This document shows positions 1 through 11,791 of a stretch of DNA of 64,000 bases, piece by piece (position 1 is the first letter of the stretch; the number at the start of each line of letters is the position of its first letter). The position numbers and the translations under genes are program-made. Source of the stretch: Barthelona sp. PCE (lineage: Eukaryota; Metamonada: BaSk clade); NCBI GenBank assembly GCA_040285745.1, contig JAUFOR010000001.1, forward strand, positions 620,001 through 684,000. The letters run 5' to 3'. A model generated the notes under the pieces. It ran no database searches. It was not told where the DNA came from and saw only the letters and a list, made by a program, of their open reading frames with translations.

Positions 1-3000
1 GTTCCAATAGTGAGCTCCAGCTGAAGATCAGCTCCAATTCCTTCTATACTACACAATATCTCGGTCTCAGAAGCGTCAGAAATGGTGCAATCGTACGAAC
101 CAAAGCGCACTGATAGATGGCGCATCACCGCATTACCTCCCAGCCCGGAACCGCTCAATCGCAAGACCATGTTGTCTGTTGCAGCAGTTACGCGGTCAAC
201 CGAGGAAACTGTAGGGTCAGGGACAAACTCCGAAGCAGTTTCTCCCAACACCGTAAGTTCTAGACCCGGAACCGCCTGCTCAAAGTAAATCTTGAACACT
301 AGGTTATCGGTAGTGCTCACTATGAGGGAATCCTCGTCCAAAAGACCGTTGTGTGAGATGTCCAAACACTCAAAACGCAACTGTGAATCTACATCAATTT
401 CCCTGCCTGAGACGGTCATTGAATGTTGGTGAGGCTGCATCACCACTGTTTGAACAAAAAGAACCAAATCCTCAAAGCGAAGCTCAACTACCTTTCCTAC
501 TCCAGGACACCACATAATTTCAGCAAGAGGAACGGTTATGTTCCCATCAATAAGAGCTGATTCATATAATTGGTTATCTATATATAAGGGGTAGTGGAAA
601 AAATCATCATACAGGAACTTTCCAGAAATGACAAGATCTTGATCTCCGAAATTTACGGATACATCAGTGGGAGGGTCTGTAGTGAGCATGATACTGACCG
701 TAGATCCGACAAATGAGCTGTCCATTAGTAAATTAAATGTACTGTTTCCTATAAATTTGGAGTGTGAGCATCTTATAGAGTTATGAAGCAAAAACCAGCA
801 ATCGATTTTGTACGCATATTCCATACGCTCAAGAGCTACAGGCATGAATCTTTCGTCAGAATTATGTAAAAACGGAAGTGTAACATCGATCTCTGATGAG
901 TGGAGGTTTACCTTTATGCTTTTAAACGTACGTGTTAAAGAAGAAATTGAGATTGGGAACACTCCTTTTCTGGCTTCAATAGTGATGTTCTGAGCAAACA
1001 GCGAAGTGAATTTCACCTTCATCGACTCATGACTTATAAAATACGGATACACCCGAGTGCAACCAAACATATCGCATACATGATAGGATATTGCAGTGGA
1101 GTTCAAATCAAATCCGTTGCACTCAACACCTTCAATGATCTCACTACACTGTATCAACAGCCCAAACGGAGTAATGTCTTCAGGACTTATATTAAGATTC
1201 GCACTGGAAGGACCAGAGAATATGCTTCCTGGTTTAAGCATGTATAAAGCATAGAGAGATTTCTCTGATATTATTTTGGGGGATTTGAGATTGATAATCG
1301 TACCAAAAACATTTTCTGTGATGGTGATAGGCTGATCTGAACATGAAACAAAAATTGATGTGTGGTAGAATCCTTTAGCATGTTCTAAACATGCAATTAC
1401 CTGGCCTGCAGCGATTTCATTGGGAATATTAGCGATTTCATTGAAATATTGTACAATTTTGATATTTGAATTTAAAAAATCAAAACTTACATCAGGGCTC
1501 ATCCAACCAATAGCAGCATTTCTGACGTTCGTCAGTTTTACGCTTGAGTATGCGTATATTTCAAGCATATTCGTGTTAAAATCTGAAGTTACACAATGAT
1601 CACACAAAACAATCACATATACACTATCATCTGCATTGAAAATAAACTCTTCGTTTGAAAATACACTTATTTTGGTTGCATTTATGAGTTTAGGGAGAAT
1701 GGGCATCACATTATAAAAAGAAATATCACCACTTATCCAACTAGAAACAGTAAACGAACCACTGAAAATTTGCACATTTGCACAATTTATCTCCAGAGTG
1801 CTTAGGTTTGAATTCTTTGCAATGAAGTCCTTTATGTATCCTGTATCCATAACAATATCAGTTGAAGAAGACACACCACTGAGAGTTATGTGAGAACTGT
1901 TGACTAAACTACAATGCGAAACCAACATAACTGTGGGATTGTCAGTTGCAAAAAGCAACACGTTACTTGAATTAAAAGCATAAATGGCAAGTTTCGTAGT
2001 CAAAATAGTAATTGAACATTCAACATCAATGCAATAAACTGTTGTTAAATCTGAACCACTGACTGCAACCGTTAATGAATCTGATGCACCTTCTATTGTG
2101 GATGCCTCGCTGTAATACAGTTCCTGAAGCATATGCATACCAAAGATATTGACTGTAACCGCATCATCGTCATTGTTCAACGTAATATTATTCACAAAAA
2201 ACCAGGATTGAGGTCGAAGCAACTCGTCTCTGCTGGTTTTAGAGACAAATGAAACATTAGCAGTATTTCCAGCCAGCACAATGGTCGAATTCCTATCAAG
2301 ATGAAAAACGAAAGGTTTGTTCAAAATTGTTTCACTAATAGTAGCTATAACAGTACAGCTTTCACTAATGTGCATCTCACACCCACTCGGCAACGTCATC
2401 TTAATTGGTTGGTTGGATTGATCAATACGTAAAACTAAATCATTGTTGTGATGATTGGTTACATCAAGAAAGCTTCTTATGTCGGATCCATTAAATACAA
2501 TGCTAATTGGGGTCTCGCTCTTGATACCAACAGATACAATACTACCCAAAATGATATAAGACTCATCAATATAGGAATAAACATCATAAATTTGAAATGC
2601 ATTCAAAATCACAACACGTAATGATTCCGTAGGTCCAGCATAATTCGCAATTCCTCTGCTGCTAGATGTATGAATATAAATTGCGCCTTGCCAATCCGAT
2701 TGATTTGCAGTTAATAAACCTGAAGATAAAAAGATTGCATTCGCATCAATTTTAATTGTACCAACTCTATTCATAGAAACAAAACCGGAACCGGTTAAAG
2801 TTAAGTTGAGTGAGTCTAATCCTTCAAAGAAAGAACCCATTGATAGACATATTGAAGCATTTTCGTGCATACAATTCATTTTTGAAAAACCAATAGCAGT
2901 AAAGTCACCACTACATTTCCCAGCTTGCACAGCTAATGAGTTTGACGGAATTGGTTGAATATAAAATGTTTCACTCAATGAAATTTTTAAATTTTTGGGA

Positions 3001-6000
3001 TAAGCATCTCTGAATAAATTTTTGGGCGTATTCAATTCTCCAAAACTTAACTCACCGTGGGTGGGCATGCATTCCGAGTCAATCTCATCGATAGGAATAC
3101 TTTCACGGGTATAATAAAAGTTAAGATTGCATCTTGAACATAGACTGCCATTCATCCGCCACGGATTTGTATTAGAAGATACAACCGAGAGGCTTGAGTT
3201 ATAAGAGCTGAACTCCATTGTAGGACGTGGATATACGTTAGCACATCGAATGCTAGTATCTGATACATCAATATTAGATTTCTTAAATTGAATATTGTTG
3301 AAATTATCAATGAGTTTGATAAAAAAAGCAAAGTAAGTATCACTAATGGTGTTGTAAAAATTCTCAAAGATAAGCGTTCCATAGTTAATGAAATGAGATC
3401 TTGCTAATAAAGGGCTACTACTACAAGACATACAGACAATATTTAAAATACCATCGGGATAAACTATTACATTTCTAAAATACCACGATTTAGTACTCTG
3501 TATGACCAACTCACCCCTAATGGACAATAATGGTATCTCAAAGAAACTACATATTTCAGAGCTGGAAATATTGTTTGAGCCTCTGAATTCAACAGATTGA
3601 CTTATTAACATTGGGCAAATAGTAAAATTAGAGTCAATTATGGTAAGTCCAGATGCATCAATAGCGAAAGGATTAATATTTTGAAGATTTCCAAACGATA
3701 CTGATGTTGGACCTAAAAATTTGATAACTGATATGTTAACAGATAAAAATGGAATGTATAACGTGGAATAACCTAAATCAAACACGTTTATCGGTGATTT
3801 AAATGCGGAAATATGTTCAAATGTAGAAACATTGAAGGTCAGATATCCAATAAATGTTGATATGTGTAAAATATCATGTATTTTGAGTTTAAGCTCTCCA
3901 TAAAACACAATTGATGAGAAGCTCCATATATCCACCCATTGATATATGTGGTATTCTGATACTAGTGATCCAGATGTGAACAAACGGAGCGGATATGAAT
4001 CGTAGGGAGATTCTTGAATAAGTATAGTTGAAAAAGAACTGCCAACTAACATTATATGCCCTTTTCCTTCAAAATCATCTATATTGAATGACTCATCAAG
4101 GAAACTGAAATTTAAAACAGCATCCTTTAAAACAAAAAATATTACTGGTGCACTAGGCTCCTCAAAAAACACAACTTCTACTTCTGTATCAGGAGTGATT
4201 ATAACAGTGGCACTACTTTCAGCAATGTATTCCCAGGGTTCTGTTACAGTTTGTAATATTAGATAGAAGATAACATCGCCAAAACTCAATTCAGTGATAC
4301 CAAAAGATGGAGTGCTACGCACTGGGTTGATAACATGACGCTGCCCCTCCAAATTACTACAATTCAACACATTCACACTTGAAAAAGCAAAGAAGTGATC
4401 CACACTAATAGAAGAACAGGCAATAAATGACGCTTCTTCCATGTACAGGATACGTGCCCCTTCTGATGCAGCGAGGACAGTCCACGTGTCAGAGATATGA
4501 GATGAAGAAGTGGGCGAATTGATAACACACAATGTTACACAGGACAAAAAAAGCTGTTTCTCACTTACATCATCTACCATATTGATAATGTGACCAATAA
4601 AAGCTGTGTGAGAATCTTCTTCATAATAAACTGATGGAATTTCTGTTGAAATTAAATATGATGATGGGTCGGCGAAATTTTTAAATCCCTCTCTGAACGA
4701 ATAAACAGTAAGCATGTGTATTTCCATTGATATATGCTGAGAAATATAACTAGAATTCGTCATTTCCAGAGAATGGATGGCAATACTTCCACCATATGTT
4801 TTTACCTTCGAATTCACCACTATAAAGTTTTGGATATCAGTCTTTTGTGTATTAATAGATATCTGACAGTTTGAAACATTTAATGACTCAACCGCAAGAT
4901 ATTTAAAAGTTACTGATACACTTGAACCAATGCATACAATTTTATCAAGTTTATCCACAACAGTATCTGCAAAGAATGAATCACTTAAGAGCAGTGTTCC
5001 AAAAGATGCATGCTTTGTATTCATTATTCTGAAGTACCTACTAAAAGCCTCAGTATATTGTATTTCTAAACGAAGAAAACCAGTTATGACTGTCATATTG
5101 TTGGTTTTCAATTGTTCAAAAAACAATGATGAAGCATGATCTTTACCTCTAAAATAACTCCTACTGTTAGTAAAAAATGTACTGATATAATTGCTACCAT
5201 ACACATGAACATGACAGTAAGGTGACAGTAATAAGCTTGAAATTGAACAATTCTCAATATTAACGATAGGTTCTGAGTGCAACACATCAACTTCGAGCAC
5301 AGATGCAGTTATGTTGATCAATGTAACGTTCATGGCTTTGATCGTTAAAGTATCAAATATCGCATTTTTGCAGAACAGAATTTTCTCTATTCTCCTGGAC
5401 AGTGTAAGACTCACCGCTTTGGAAAGTCGGTTGAACGAAAATATCAGAGTTGATTACACTAGTTGCATGCAAAGAAGCAACGAACTGAATCGAGTTTGTG
5501 GAATTGAGAACTGAATTAGCCTCCATAAGCAAAGATATTGGGGTATCTGCAAAGCAACCATCATCAAGCACCACTGTTGATCCCTCTAAAACGGTGATCG
5601 AGGATGTTTCAAGGAATAAAACGTTGTTCAGAATGCAAAAACCTTGACATACCATAATGTGATGTACCTGTCCCACAAAGACATTAGCATCGATCAAATG
5701 TAAGGAGGGACAAGAGCTGAAGAGCTTATATAGGGTTCCGTCGTAAACTTTTAGGAAGTTATGAAAAATACATCTGCTCAAAGTGCTATTTCCAGTAATT
5801 GTGACATTGTTTTGAAATGTAGTCTCTGTGATAAAAGCGTTTCCAACCACGAAAACGTCTGAAATAAAAACCGAACTATCAATTCTTACAACTTCAGTAT
5901 TGATCTTCATATCTGAAAAACCAAACTGGCATTTCTGAAGAAGCAAAACTCTTCCCCCAGCGCTGTTTTCTAGATCACATATACTGTCTTTTCCTTTTTG

Positions 6001-7709
6001 CTGAACAGGAAATCCGGACGGCAAGCTGTACTCATCATCATCGAAAGATAGAGTTTTTCCAGAACCATTATAATCAACATACACATCTCTATGCTGCTGC
6101 TCCCGGTATTCTGCCAAGGACATGCCATACCTATAATTTTGATGGATACTACTCTCATCCACTGGGTCTAATGAAGTAGCAACAACATCAGCATTGAAAC
6201 TGATATCAGTTTCTAAGGCAGAATATACACACGTGACACAACTTAAAACACCGCTAACATGTGCATATTTCCCAATTAAAGCTGAGGCTAAATTCACATT
6301 CCCAAGTAATCTTGCACCGTTCATCAGCAGTAAAGATAAATTAGGCCAACTGACAGGTGACAGTGCATTCATAGATGCAAAAGGAAGCATTGTTATTGTT
6401 GAATACGCGAATATTACATCTACTCCACTCACTAAATTCCTTTTAATCAGCAATTTGCTGCTGTCAATGTATGAATTAAATATGATGCAATGATCAATAA
6501 CAACACGTAATTCTGAGACCTCCGATGAATAAACAAACAAAGTTTTAATACGAAAACTAACTGAGATGCTTAATAAATACAGATCAATATTTGCAATATG
6601 AAAATAATCAAAATCTCCAACTTGAATTTCTGCCTCATCTGAATCACTTATAATAGAGATTCGTCCTGACATACTTTTAATTTTACCTAAATTAAACACA
6701 TAAGCATTTAAAAAATGAAAATTAAACGAAAGATGGCTATTTATCAAATTCAAATCATAATATCGCCCTGTAAAGCATGTGTCTTGTGTCAAGATTGTTG
6801 TTTTGGTTAAATGAGATATTTGTACACTGCCTACAGGGCAATCAAAATATTGAAGGTGCAAAATCATTGAATTCTTTTTAGCAATTATGTATTCATAATC
6901 TTGATAATTTCCCTGTCGAAGAGGGATGAACTGAAACTGTTCTTGGCTGGAATATTGTGCATTGGAACCAAAACCACAAGTTTCATCAAAGGCGAACTCT
7001 TTTGATCGTATGCCAAAATATAACAACCTAATTCATTAAGCTTTTTGACTTGAATATATATCATTGGTTCATGCCACTCAAAATGATGCAGATCAATAAT
7101 CTCGTTATCAAACATCCAATCAGAAAGTGACTGGTCTAGCATAAAGTATTCTTCTGTAAATAACCCAATCATTGCAAACCTCATTTTTTTTTCAAACATA
7201 ATAGTGCCAAACAAATAATTATTAATAACAGAATGTACTTCAATTATTGGTGTATCACCAAACTTTGTGATTGATGATAAAATAGGCTTATTTTGAAAAG
7301 AAATTTCCACAATTTGCAACTCGAAATGTGTTGAATTGTGAGCAAATTGAACAAAGGTGTGAGTTGCATCTATCCATCCAAATTTAGAGACTGGATTGTG
7401 TATTTTGAGTGGTGTGATCTCTTTGTAATTATGTCTTGCACATGAAAGATCATGGGTATCAATATCACATCTGTAAGAAAAGATATATGCTGAATTCATT
7501 GAAAAAGAAGTGCTATTGCAATATCTTGCAGCTATGAAAGCATCACCAGATTCAAATGCTTTATATGCGAACCTTACGTTGACACAACCGTGTTCATCGT
7601 TGAGAAAGTCATCGTACTCAGCCGGAAGATAGTCAGCCGGAAGAATTCTTCGTGTTAAAGTTGTGGAAACACTTAAACAAAGAAAAAGGAAGAGTAATAA
7701 AGCCCTCAT
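1..7709 (-). CDS. Giant secreted or surface protein with TIG/IPT-like domain (partial, two frame breaks)
   Basis: The ATG at 7709 opens a clear signal peptide (MRALLLFLFLCLSVS). Reading runs in one frame to about 6,990, shifts to a second frame until about 5,370, then returns to the first frame and stays open to the left edge, giving at least 2,560 codons. I translated several pieces of the 5.3 kb left part and found no stop. Each segment is rich in short alternating hydrophobic/polar strands and N-glycosylation sequons, as in beta-helix adhesins. The last roughly 70 visible codons (about 213-3) look like a TIG/IPT immunoglobulin-like domain, with LSGSGLG, RFGSYDCTI and ETEILCSI in the usual order. 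The first roughly 250 residues look like a separate beta-rich domain. The gene follows the membrane protein at 7766-8776 in tandem, 56 nt apart. The frame breaks fall at short A runs, so sequencing or assembly error, pseudogenisation or frameshifting are all possible. Exact function is unknown; an adhesin is an inference. Confidence 0.75.
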
Positions 7710-7765
7710 GTTGCGTGAATATTTATGTAATAAAGACAAGGCATAGTAAATGAAAAAGAAAAAGT

Positions 7766-8776
7766 TTATTGTCTATCATTAGAACTTAAATCGGACTCTA
7801 ACTCAGGAATGCCATCAATTAGCTCATCTTCTTCCAGGTAATTGTAATGTAAAGTCTCATATGATCTTCTCATATGATCCTCTGAAACAAATTCAATTTC
7901 GCCTTGCTGTTGATACTGTATGGATTCATCGTCGTTAACAAGTGCTCGCGGCCAGAAAGATGATCTCCAAACTGACATGCTGTGTTCTGAATTTTGTAAT
8001 GGGTCAAATTGGGCTATAGTAATGTTCTCAGGCTTGAATGGACTAATTTTTGTCATTCCAGTCTGCAACTGTGGATAATATATCTTTAAAACAAGCATAA
8101 CAGTCATATATTCATAGACTAATGATCTATATAAGATTTCTAGATGCTTTCTAATGTTTGTCTTGATTTTCCACTCCATATTACTCAATCTGAGCTCCTC
8201 GTTCTCTCGCAACATATTAAGTTCTCGATCTATGATAAGTAAACTGACTATAACATTAGAAAATCGTTTATCTTTCAGGATATCACCAATCAAAGCTAAT
8301 TCTCGGATGTAGTCGCAATGGGAGTCAAGCATGGGTAAGAAATTTGCCAACTGAGCATCATTTAAATTGAGGTATCGCTGAGTATCATATTTTTTTTTAA
8401 TCAGCCTTAAATTTAAGTTCTTCATGTTACGAAGGTCTAACAAGACCTGTAAATCAAGGTCGGACTTATCAGGATCAAACTTACCAAGTGCATGAATAAG
8501 AAAATTTCCCAAACGTGAATAAAAAAAGCTCACAAATAAACTATTCTTGAAAATTTGGTCGTACTTTTCAATGTACACTTCTACAAATGAGAATAAAGCA
8601 TAAGCCCACGTTAAACGAGCAGGTGCATAAAAAAGCCCAGAAAGGAATACTTGAGCAATAAATTCAAAAGAAAATGACTTAATAGTGAGCCATAGTATGA
8701 TGAACAAAAGTATTGAAACAAGAACATCAACTACTAGAAGAAGAAGTAGTAAACGAGGAGCAGAAAGCAATTGCAT
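7766..8776 (-). CDS. Membrane protein of unknown function
   Basis: This 336-residue protein starts at an ATG at 8776. Two hydrophobic segments sit at the N-terminus (about residues 8-32 and 38-62), followed by a long soluble, charged region with helical character and an acidic, Ser/Asp-rich tail (ESDLSSNDRQ). I do not recognise a family. The first hydrophobic stretch could act as a signal anchor, so the bulk of the protein may be cytosolic or luminal. It is transcribed in the same direction as the giant surface protein, whose ATG lies only 56 nt beyond its stop, so the two are close tandem neighbours. No catalytic motif is visible. Confidence 0.7.
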   Translation of the reverse strand: MQLLSAPRLLLLLLVVDVLVSILLFIILWLTIKSFSFEFIAQVFLSGLFYAPARLTWAYALFSFVEVYIEKYDQIFKNSLFVSFFYSRLGNFLIHALGKFDPDKSDLDLQVLLDLRNMKNLNLRLIKKKYDTQRYLNLNDAQLANFLPMLDSHCDYIRELALIGDILKDKRFSNVIVSLLIIDRELNMLRENEELRLSNMEWKIKTNIRKHLEILYRSLVYEYMTVMLVLKIYYPQLQTGMTKISPFKPENITIAQFDPLQNSEHSMSVWRSSFWPRALVNDDESIQYQQQGEIEFVSEDHMRRSYETLHYNYLEEDELIDGIPELESDLSSNDRQ

Positions 8777-9039
8777 TGAATATTATGTTAGGATAACCAC
8801 CAAAATTCTCCCAAAGGCCCTTTAAGTTGAAAAACTTACAAAAACTGTAAAACCCTCAAAAAAGAGAAAACAGTAAGATAGTATCACTATCAGTGCTTCA
8901 ACGGTCAAACGACCTTTCAGCATCTTCATAAATCTACTTCATGAAGTAAAAAAATACAAAATTAAGAAGAAAAAAATTTCTTGTTTTTGAATGGAATTTA
9001 TTCCAATAACGATCCCAGAACCTCTTTTAAAATGTGAAC

Positions 9040-9362
9040 TTAGGCCTTCTTGACAATATCAAACTTCTTAGATCTTCTAAGCTTGCGCTGATTCTTGGCA
9101 CCGCACTGGCAAGTCAATCTGAGAAGAGTCTTCTTTGTGGTCTTGGCCTTACGCTTCAAAATAGGCTTGGTTTGACCACCAAAACCGGCTTGCTTCATGT
9201 CCTAAAGGTTAGAATTTTTTTTTTTCAATGCAAACACACGTAACGACGACGACCCTTGGCAAACTTAGATTCCTTGCTCTTTTTGTACTGAGACACCTTG
9301 TGGACACGGTGCTTGTTACAGTTAGGGCAATAGGTACGAATTGTAGGAGGACAGGAAACCAT
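9040..9362 (-). CDS. RPL42: Ribosomal protein eL42 (L36a/L44), two exons
   Basis: Exon 1 is 9362-9240 and exon 2 is 9201-9040; together they encode 94 residues (yeast Rpl42 has about 105). The protein begins [19 protein letters not shown] and continues through GRRRY, the splice point, then [13 protein letters not shown], which matches the eL42 signature. The zinc-binding cysteines are present as CPNC near the N-terminus and CQC near the C-terminus. The proline in GGQTKP aligns with yeast Pro56, the residue whose replacement gives cycloheximide resistance in yeasts, so this form looks sensitive. eL42 lies at the E site of the 60S subunit. The reading frame is broken unless the 38-nt intron is removed, which is direct evidence of splicing. 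Codons are C-ending and biased, as expected for high expression. Confidence 0.95.
9202..9239 (-). other. 38-nt spliceosomal intron in eL42
   Basis: Minus-strand sequence starts GTGTGTTTGC and ends TTCTAACCTTTAG. The branch-like TCTAAC is only a few bases from the AG, an arrangement known from other intron-poor protists. Removing these 38 nt joins the conserved RRRY and DMKQ segments of eL42 in frame. The length is 2 mod 3, so retention would shift the frame. A run of eleven A residues sits in the middle. Confidence 0.92.
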
Positions 9363-10066
9363 TTCTAGTATTCCGGAGGATTAACCGTTGAGGAAAAGGG
9401 GAAAAATTCGAAAGGAGTAGGAAACATAGTAAATATAGTTCCTTGTGTTTTTTCACTGTTTTAAACATATTTGGCAGATCAAATTGTGTAGTAATTGCTA
9501 TTGACGTTGTTTAAAATGGGACATTACACTTTTGTAAAGATATTTTTTGGAAACTCTCTGCATTACTTATTATCGTGTTTTTCATAAGAGTTTGTCGAGT
9601 TTTTTTGCTGTTTTCGGTGTTGCTAGCTGTAAGATCAACAGCTACTGTATTTTTGGGCTTTTGTTTAACATTTATTGTTTTGTGTTTGTATAATTGCTTT
9701 TTTAACTATTTTCCCTGTGTCTTCGTATCGCAAAAACATGTGTGACATTATTTTATTGTGTGTATGAAAAAGTTTGTGTTTTTTAGGGATTTTTCTTTAT
9801 CTACATGTATTTGAGGTGTCATGTTGTATGCATCCGAGATAAATATAGTTGTGCAACACTTAGTAGATATTTGGGCATTGTTTGCTGGTGCAAAAATTAT
9901 TATATGATGTTTCCATAAATTTTGTTGCGAGTCAGAGAAGTTTTTTGAATGCGTGCATCCATACACATTGACCTGATAATAATAAATAATGTAGGAAGTT
10001 GTTCAAATAGATGTTTTCTTTTTTTTCCTCCTTTTTTCTGATTTTCATAAGAAAATCTTGTAGATC
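9363..10066. other. Intergenic region, promoters of eL42 and GT90 genes
   Basis: About 700 nt of T-rich sequence separates the divergent eL42 and GT90 genes. I see no credible coding sequence and no tRNA. A minus-strand open frame of 72 codons at 9748-9966 has no recognisable features. A TTTTCATAAG element lies about 20 nt before the ATG at 10067. Confidence 0.6.
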
Positions 10067-11791
10067 ATGGTGAAAACAAGAGCCAAAGGTCGAAAGCGTA
10101 GACACACTCCATTTTTTAAGAAATCTGTTGTGAAAGTTTTACTTGCTATTGTTGTGGTTAACGCTCTACTTATGACACTTCTCATTACGCGTTTTTCCAC
10201 CAACGAACCCCAACCCACTGAGGATCCAAACATTCATGAACCGCATCCTGATGTTTCCAAGCCAGTTGATCCTATGCAGCCTGTAGATCCAACAGAACCG
10301 TCAGAACCGTCAGAGCCCACGGAACCAACTCAACCAACAGAACCAACAGAACCAACAGAGCCGACAGAGCCGACCGAACCAACACAGCCTACAGAACCTA
10401 CAGAGCCTACAGAACCAGAACCGTCAACGCCAGAGGGAACATACCTGTCCCGCAAGGGATTGCCTGATCCACCACAGTTCGATGAAGAACCGAGCACACA
10501 TAGCTGGCAAACTCGCCTTTATGGTTTTGATACTCTTGCAGCCGGTGCAATCAATCCATACTGTACCGCCAAGGCCCCTGACAGACTCACACTGGACGAG
10601 TTTGCACGTAAGCACAACTGTCCCCGAGATCCAGATCCCGACCTCATCACCTCAGTTGAGTATATGCACGAGAGGTGGCCGAATGGGTTCGACGCCAGCC
10701 TCATCCAGAAGGAACTTCACGTCAGACAATGCAGTAATCGTCCTTTCTTGATGCAGTTTATCGGAAACGAAGCGTATTTGATGGGCACACGAGGCATTCT
10801 CCATCATTGGTGGGGAGGCAGATGCGCGACCTACTGGGCTATGATGATGCGTGATCTGGCAAGAGAGATTGAGATGCCTGATGTCGAGGTGTGGCTGAGT
10901 ATCTGTGCAATGGCGGATAAGACGGCTTCTCACAAAATCCCCTACGGTTCGTACTGCACAGCACAATACCGTGAGGAGAGAAAGGCGTTGTTGTTCCCCA
11001 GGTGGTACTTTAATCAGCCCTTCTATCATTTCCCTGAGAATCCCAAGCCTGATAACGTTATGATTGGAGCATATGACATGTTTCAGTATCCTACAACCAA
11101 ACTGAGCTGGTACAAGGATTGGGATGACCGTATTAACAAGGTGCAGTTCGTAGGTGCATTAACGAGCAAGGGTCGTGGACAGGCGTATGGTAATATTTTA
11201 GATCACCCTGAGATCAAAGATTATGTTAAGTACGTGCTCGTTGGAGCTATTCCCGGTGGTAATTCATGGGTGGCGGCCAAACACCGTCCGCCAAAGTTCG
11301 GACCTAAGGAGAAAGTTGTTGAGCAGCTGAATTATAGAGGCGTTCTTCACATTGATGGAATTGCAGCGGCAGACCGACTTGCAAAGAATTTGTGGAGTGG
11401 ATCTACGCTTCTAATGCAGGAATCCCACTACAAGGAGTGGTTTTACTCGAAGCTTGTACCTTTTTATCATTATATCCCAGTTGCTTATGATATGAGCAAC
11501 GTGACTGACGCTATACAGTGGTTTGCAGACCACCCGAACGAGTCGAAACAAATTGCAGAGAACGCGTTTGAGTTCGCAAAGACAGAGCTTACTTACAAGA
11601 GGGCAATGTGTTATACAGCACGTTTGATACATGAATATGCATCCTATCAGAAGTACATACCCACAAAACATGATGGAGGACAGCACATTCCTTTACAAAC
11701 AGATAAAGAGGGACAATGTGATGGAGGTCGCAAATGTGTGCATGATAAGTGTTACTACAAGCACAAGGGTGTGTATGGTCACTACTTCTAG
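10067..11791 (+). CDS. GT90 (CAP10/POGLUT-like) glycosyltransferase with Thr-Glu-Pro stalk
   Basis: This 574-residue type II membrane protein has a short basic cytosolic tail, one membrane anchor (about residues 22-43), a stalk of TEP/TQP tripeptides (about 75-125) and a luminal catalytic domain. The domain shows GT90 (CAP10/KTEL/Rumi) hallmarks: VQFVGALTSKGRG, a HIDGIAAADRLAKNL block, then a long conserved region with SGSTLLMQES, YKEWFYSKLVPFYHYIPV and an A-rich helix. Family members transfer glucose, xylose or related sugars to proteins or polysaccharides in the ER/Golgi. The cysteine-rich C-terminus (CDGGRKCVHDKCYYKHKG) is an addition I do not recognise. The stalk is probably heavily O-glycosylated or extended. 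The stop codon TAG overlaps the stop of the convergent gene at 11788. Donor and acceptor cannot be told from sequence. Confidence 0.88.
   Translation: MVKTRAKGRKRRHTPFFKKSVVKVLLAIVVVNALLMTLLITRFSTNEPQPTEDPNIHEPHPDVSKPVDPMQPVDPTEPSEPSEPTEPTQPTEPTEPTEPTEPTEPTQPTEPTEPTEPEPSTPEGTYLSRKGLPDPPQFDEEPSTHSWQTRLYGFDTLAAGAINPYCTAKAPDRLTLDEFARKHNCPRDPDPDLITSVEYMHERWPNGFDASLIQKELHVRQCSNRPFLMQFIGNEAYLMGTRGILHHWWGGRCATYWAMMMRDLAREIEMPDVEVWLSICAMADKTASHKIPYGSYCTAQYREERKALLFPRWYFNQPFYHFPENPKPDNVMIGAYDMFQYPTTKLSWYKDWDDRINKVQFVGALTSKGRGQAYGNILDHPEIKDYVKYVLVGAIPGGNSWVAAKHRPPKFGPKEKVVEQLNYRGVLHIDGIAAADRLAKNLWSGSTLLMQESHYKEWFYSKLVPFYHYIPVAYDMSNVTDAIQWFADHPNESKQIAENAFEFAKTELTYKRAMCYTARLIHEYASYQKYIPTKHDGGQHIPLQTDKEGQCDGGRKCVHDKCYYKHKGVYGHYF
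10290..10428 (+). repeat. Thr-Glu-Pro codon repeat in GT90 stalk
   Basis: Near-perfect 9-nt units of the type ACAGAACCA/ACAGAGCCG encode repeated Thr-Glu-Pro with some Thr-Gln-Pro and Ser-Glu-Pro. Synonymous third-base changes show the array is not brand new. Copy number is likely to vary between alleles. Confidence 0.85.

Noticed and set aside
3152-5290. Short open frames on either strand inside the giant gene
   Set aside because: They are in frames other than the long continuous one and lack ATG context or domains.
6971-7036. A 29-nt intron GTTGTT...AAAAG at the first frame break
   Set aside because: Its length would restore the frame, but it lacks the TCTAAC-like branch and TTTAG end seen in the proven introns; an A-run error explains the shift more simply.
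9748-9966. 72-codon open frame on the minus strand in the long intergenic region
   Set aside because: No domain or signal, T-rich composition like the rest of the spacer, and nothing to support coding.
10424-11029. Several minus-strand open frames opposite the GT90 gene
   Set aside because: They are shadows of a strongly supported gene and have no independent features.
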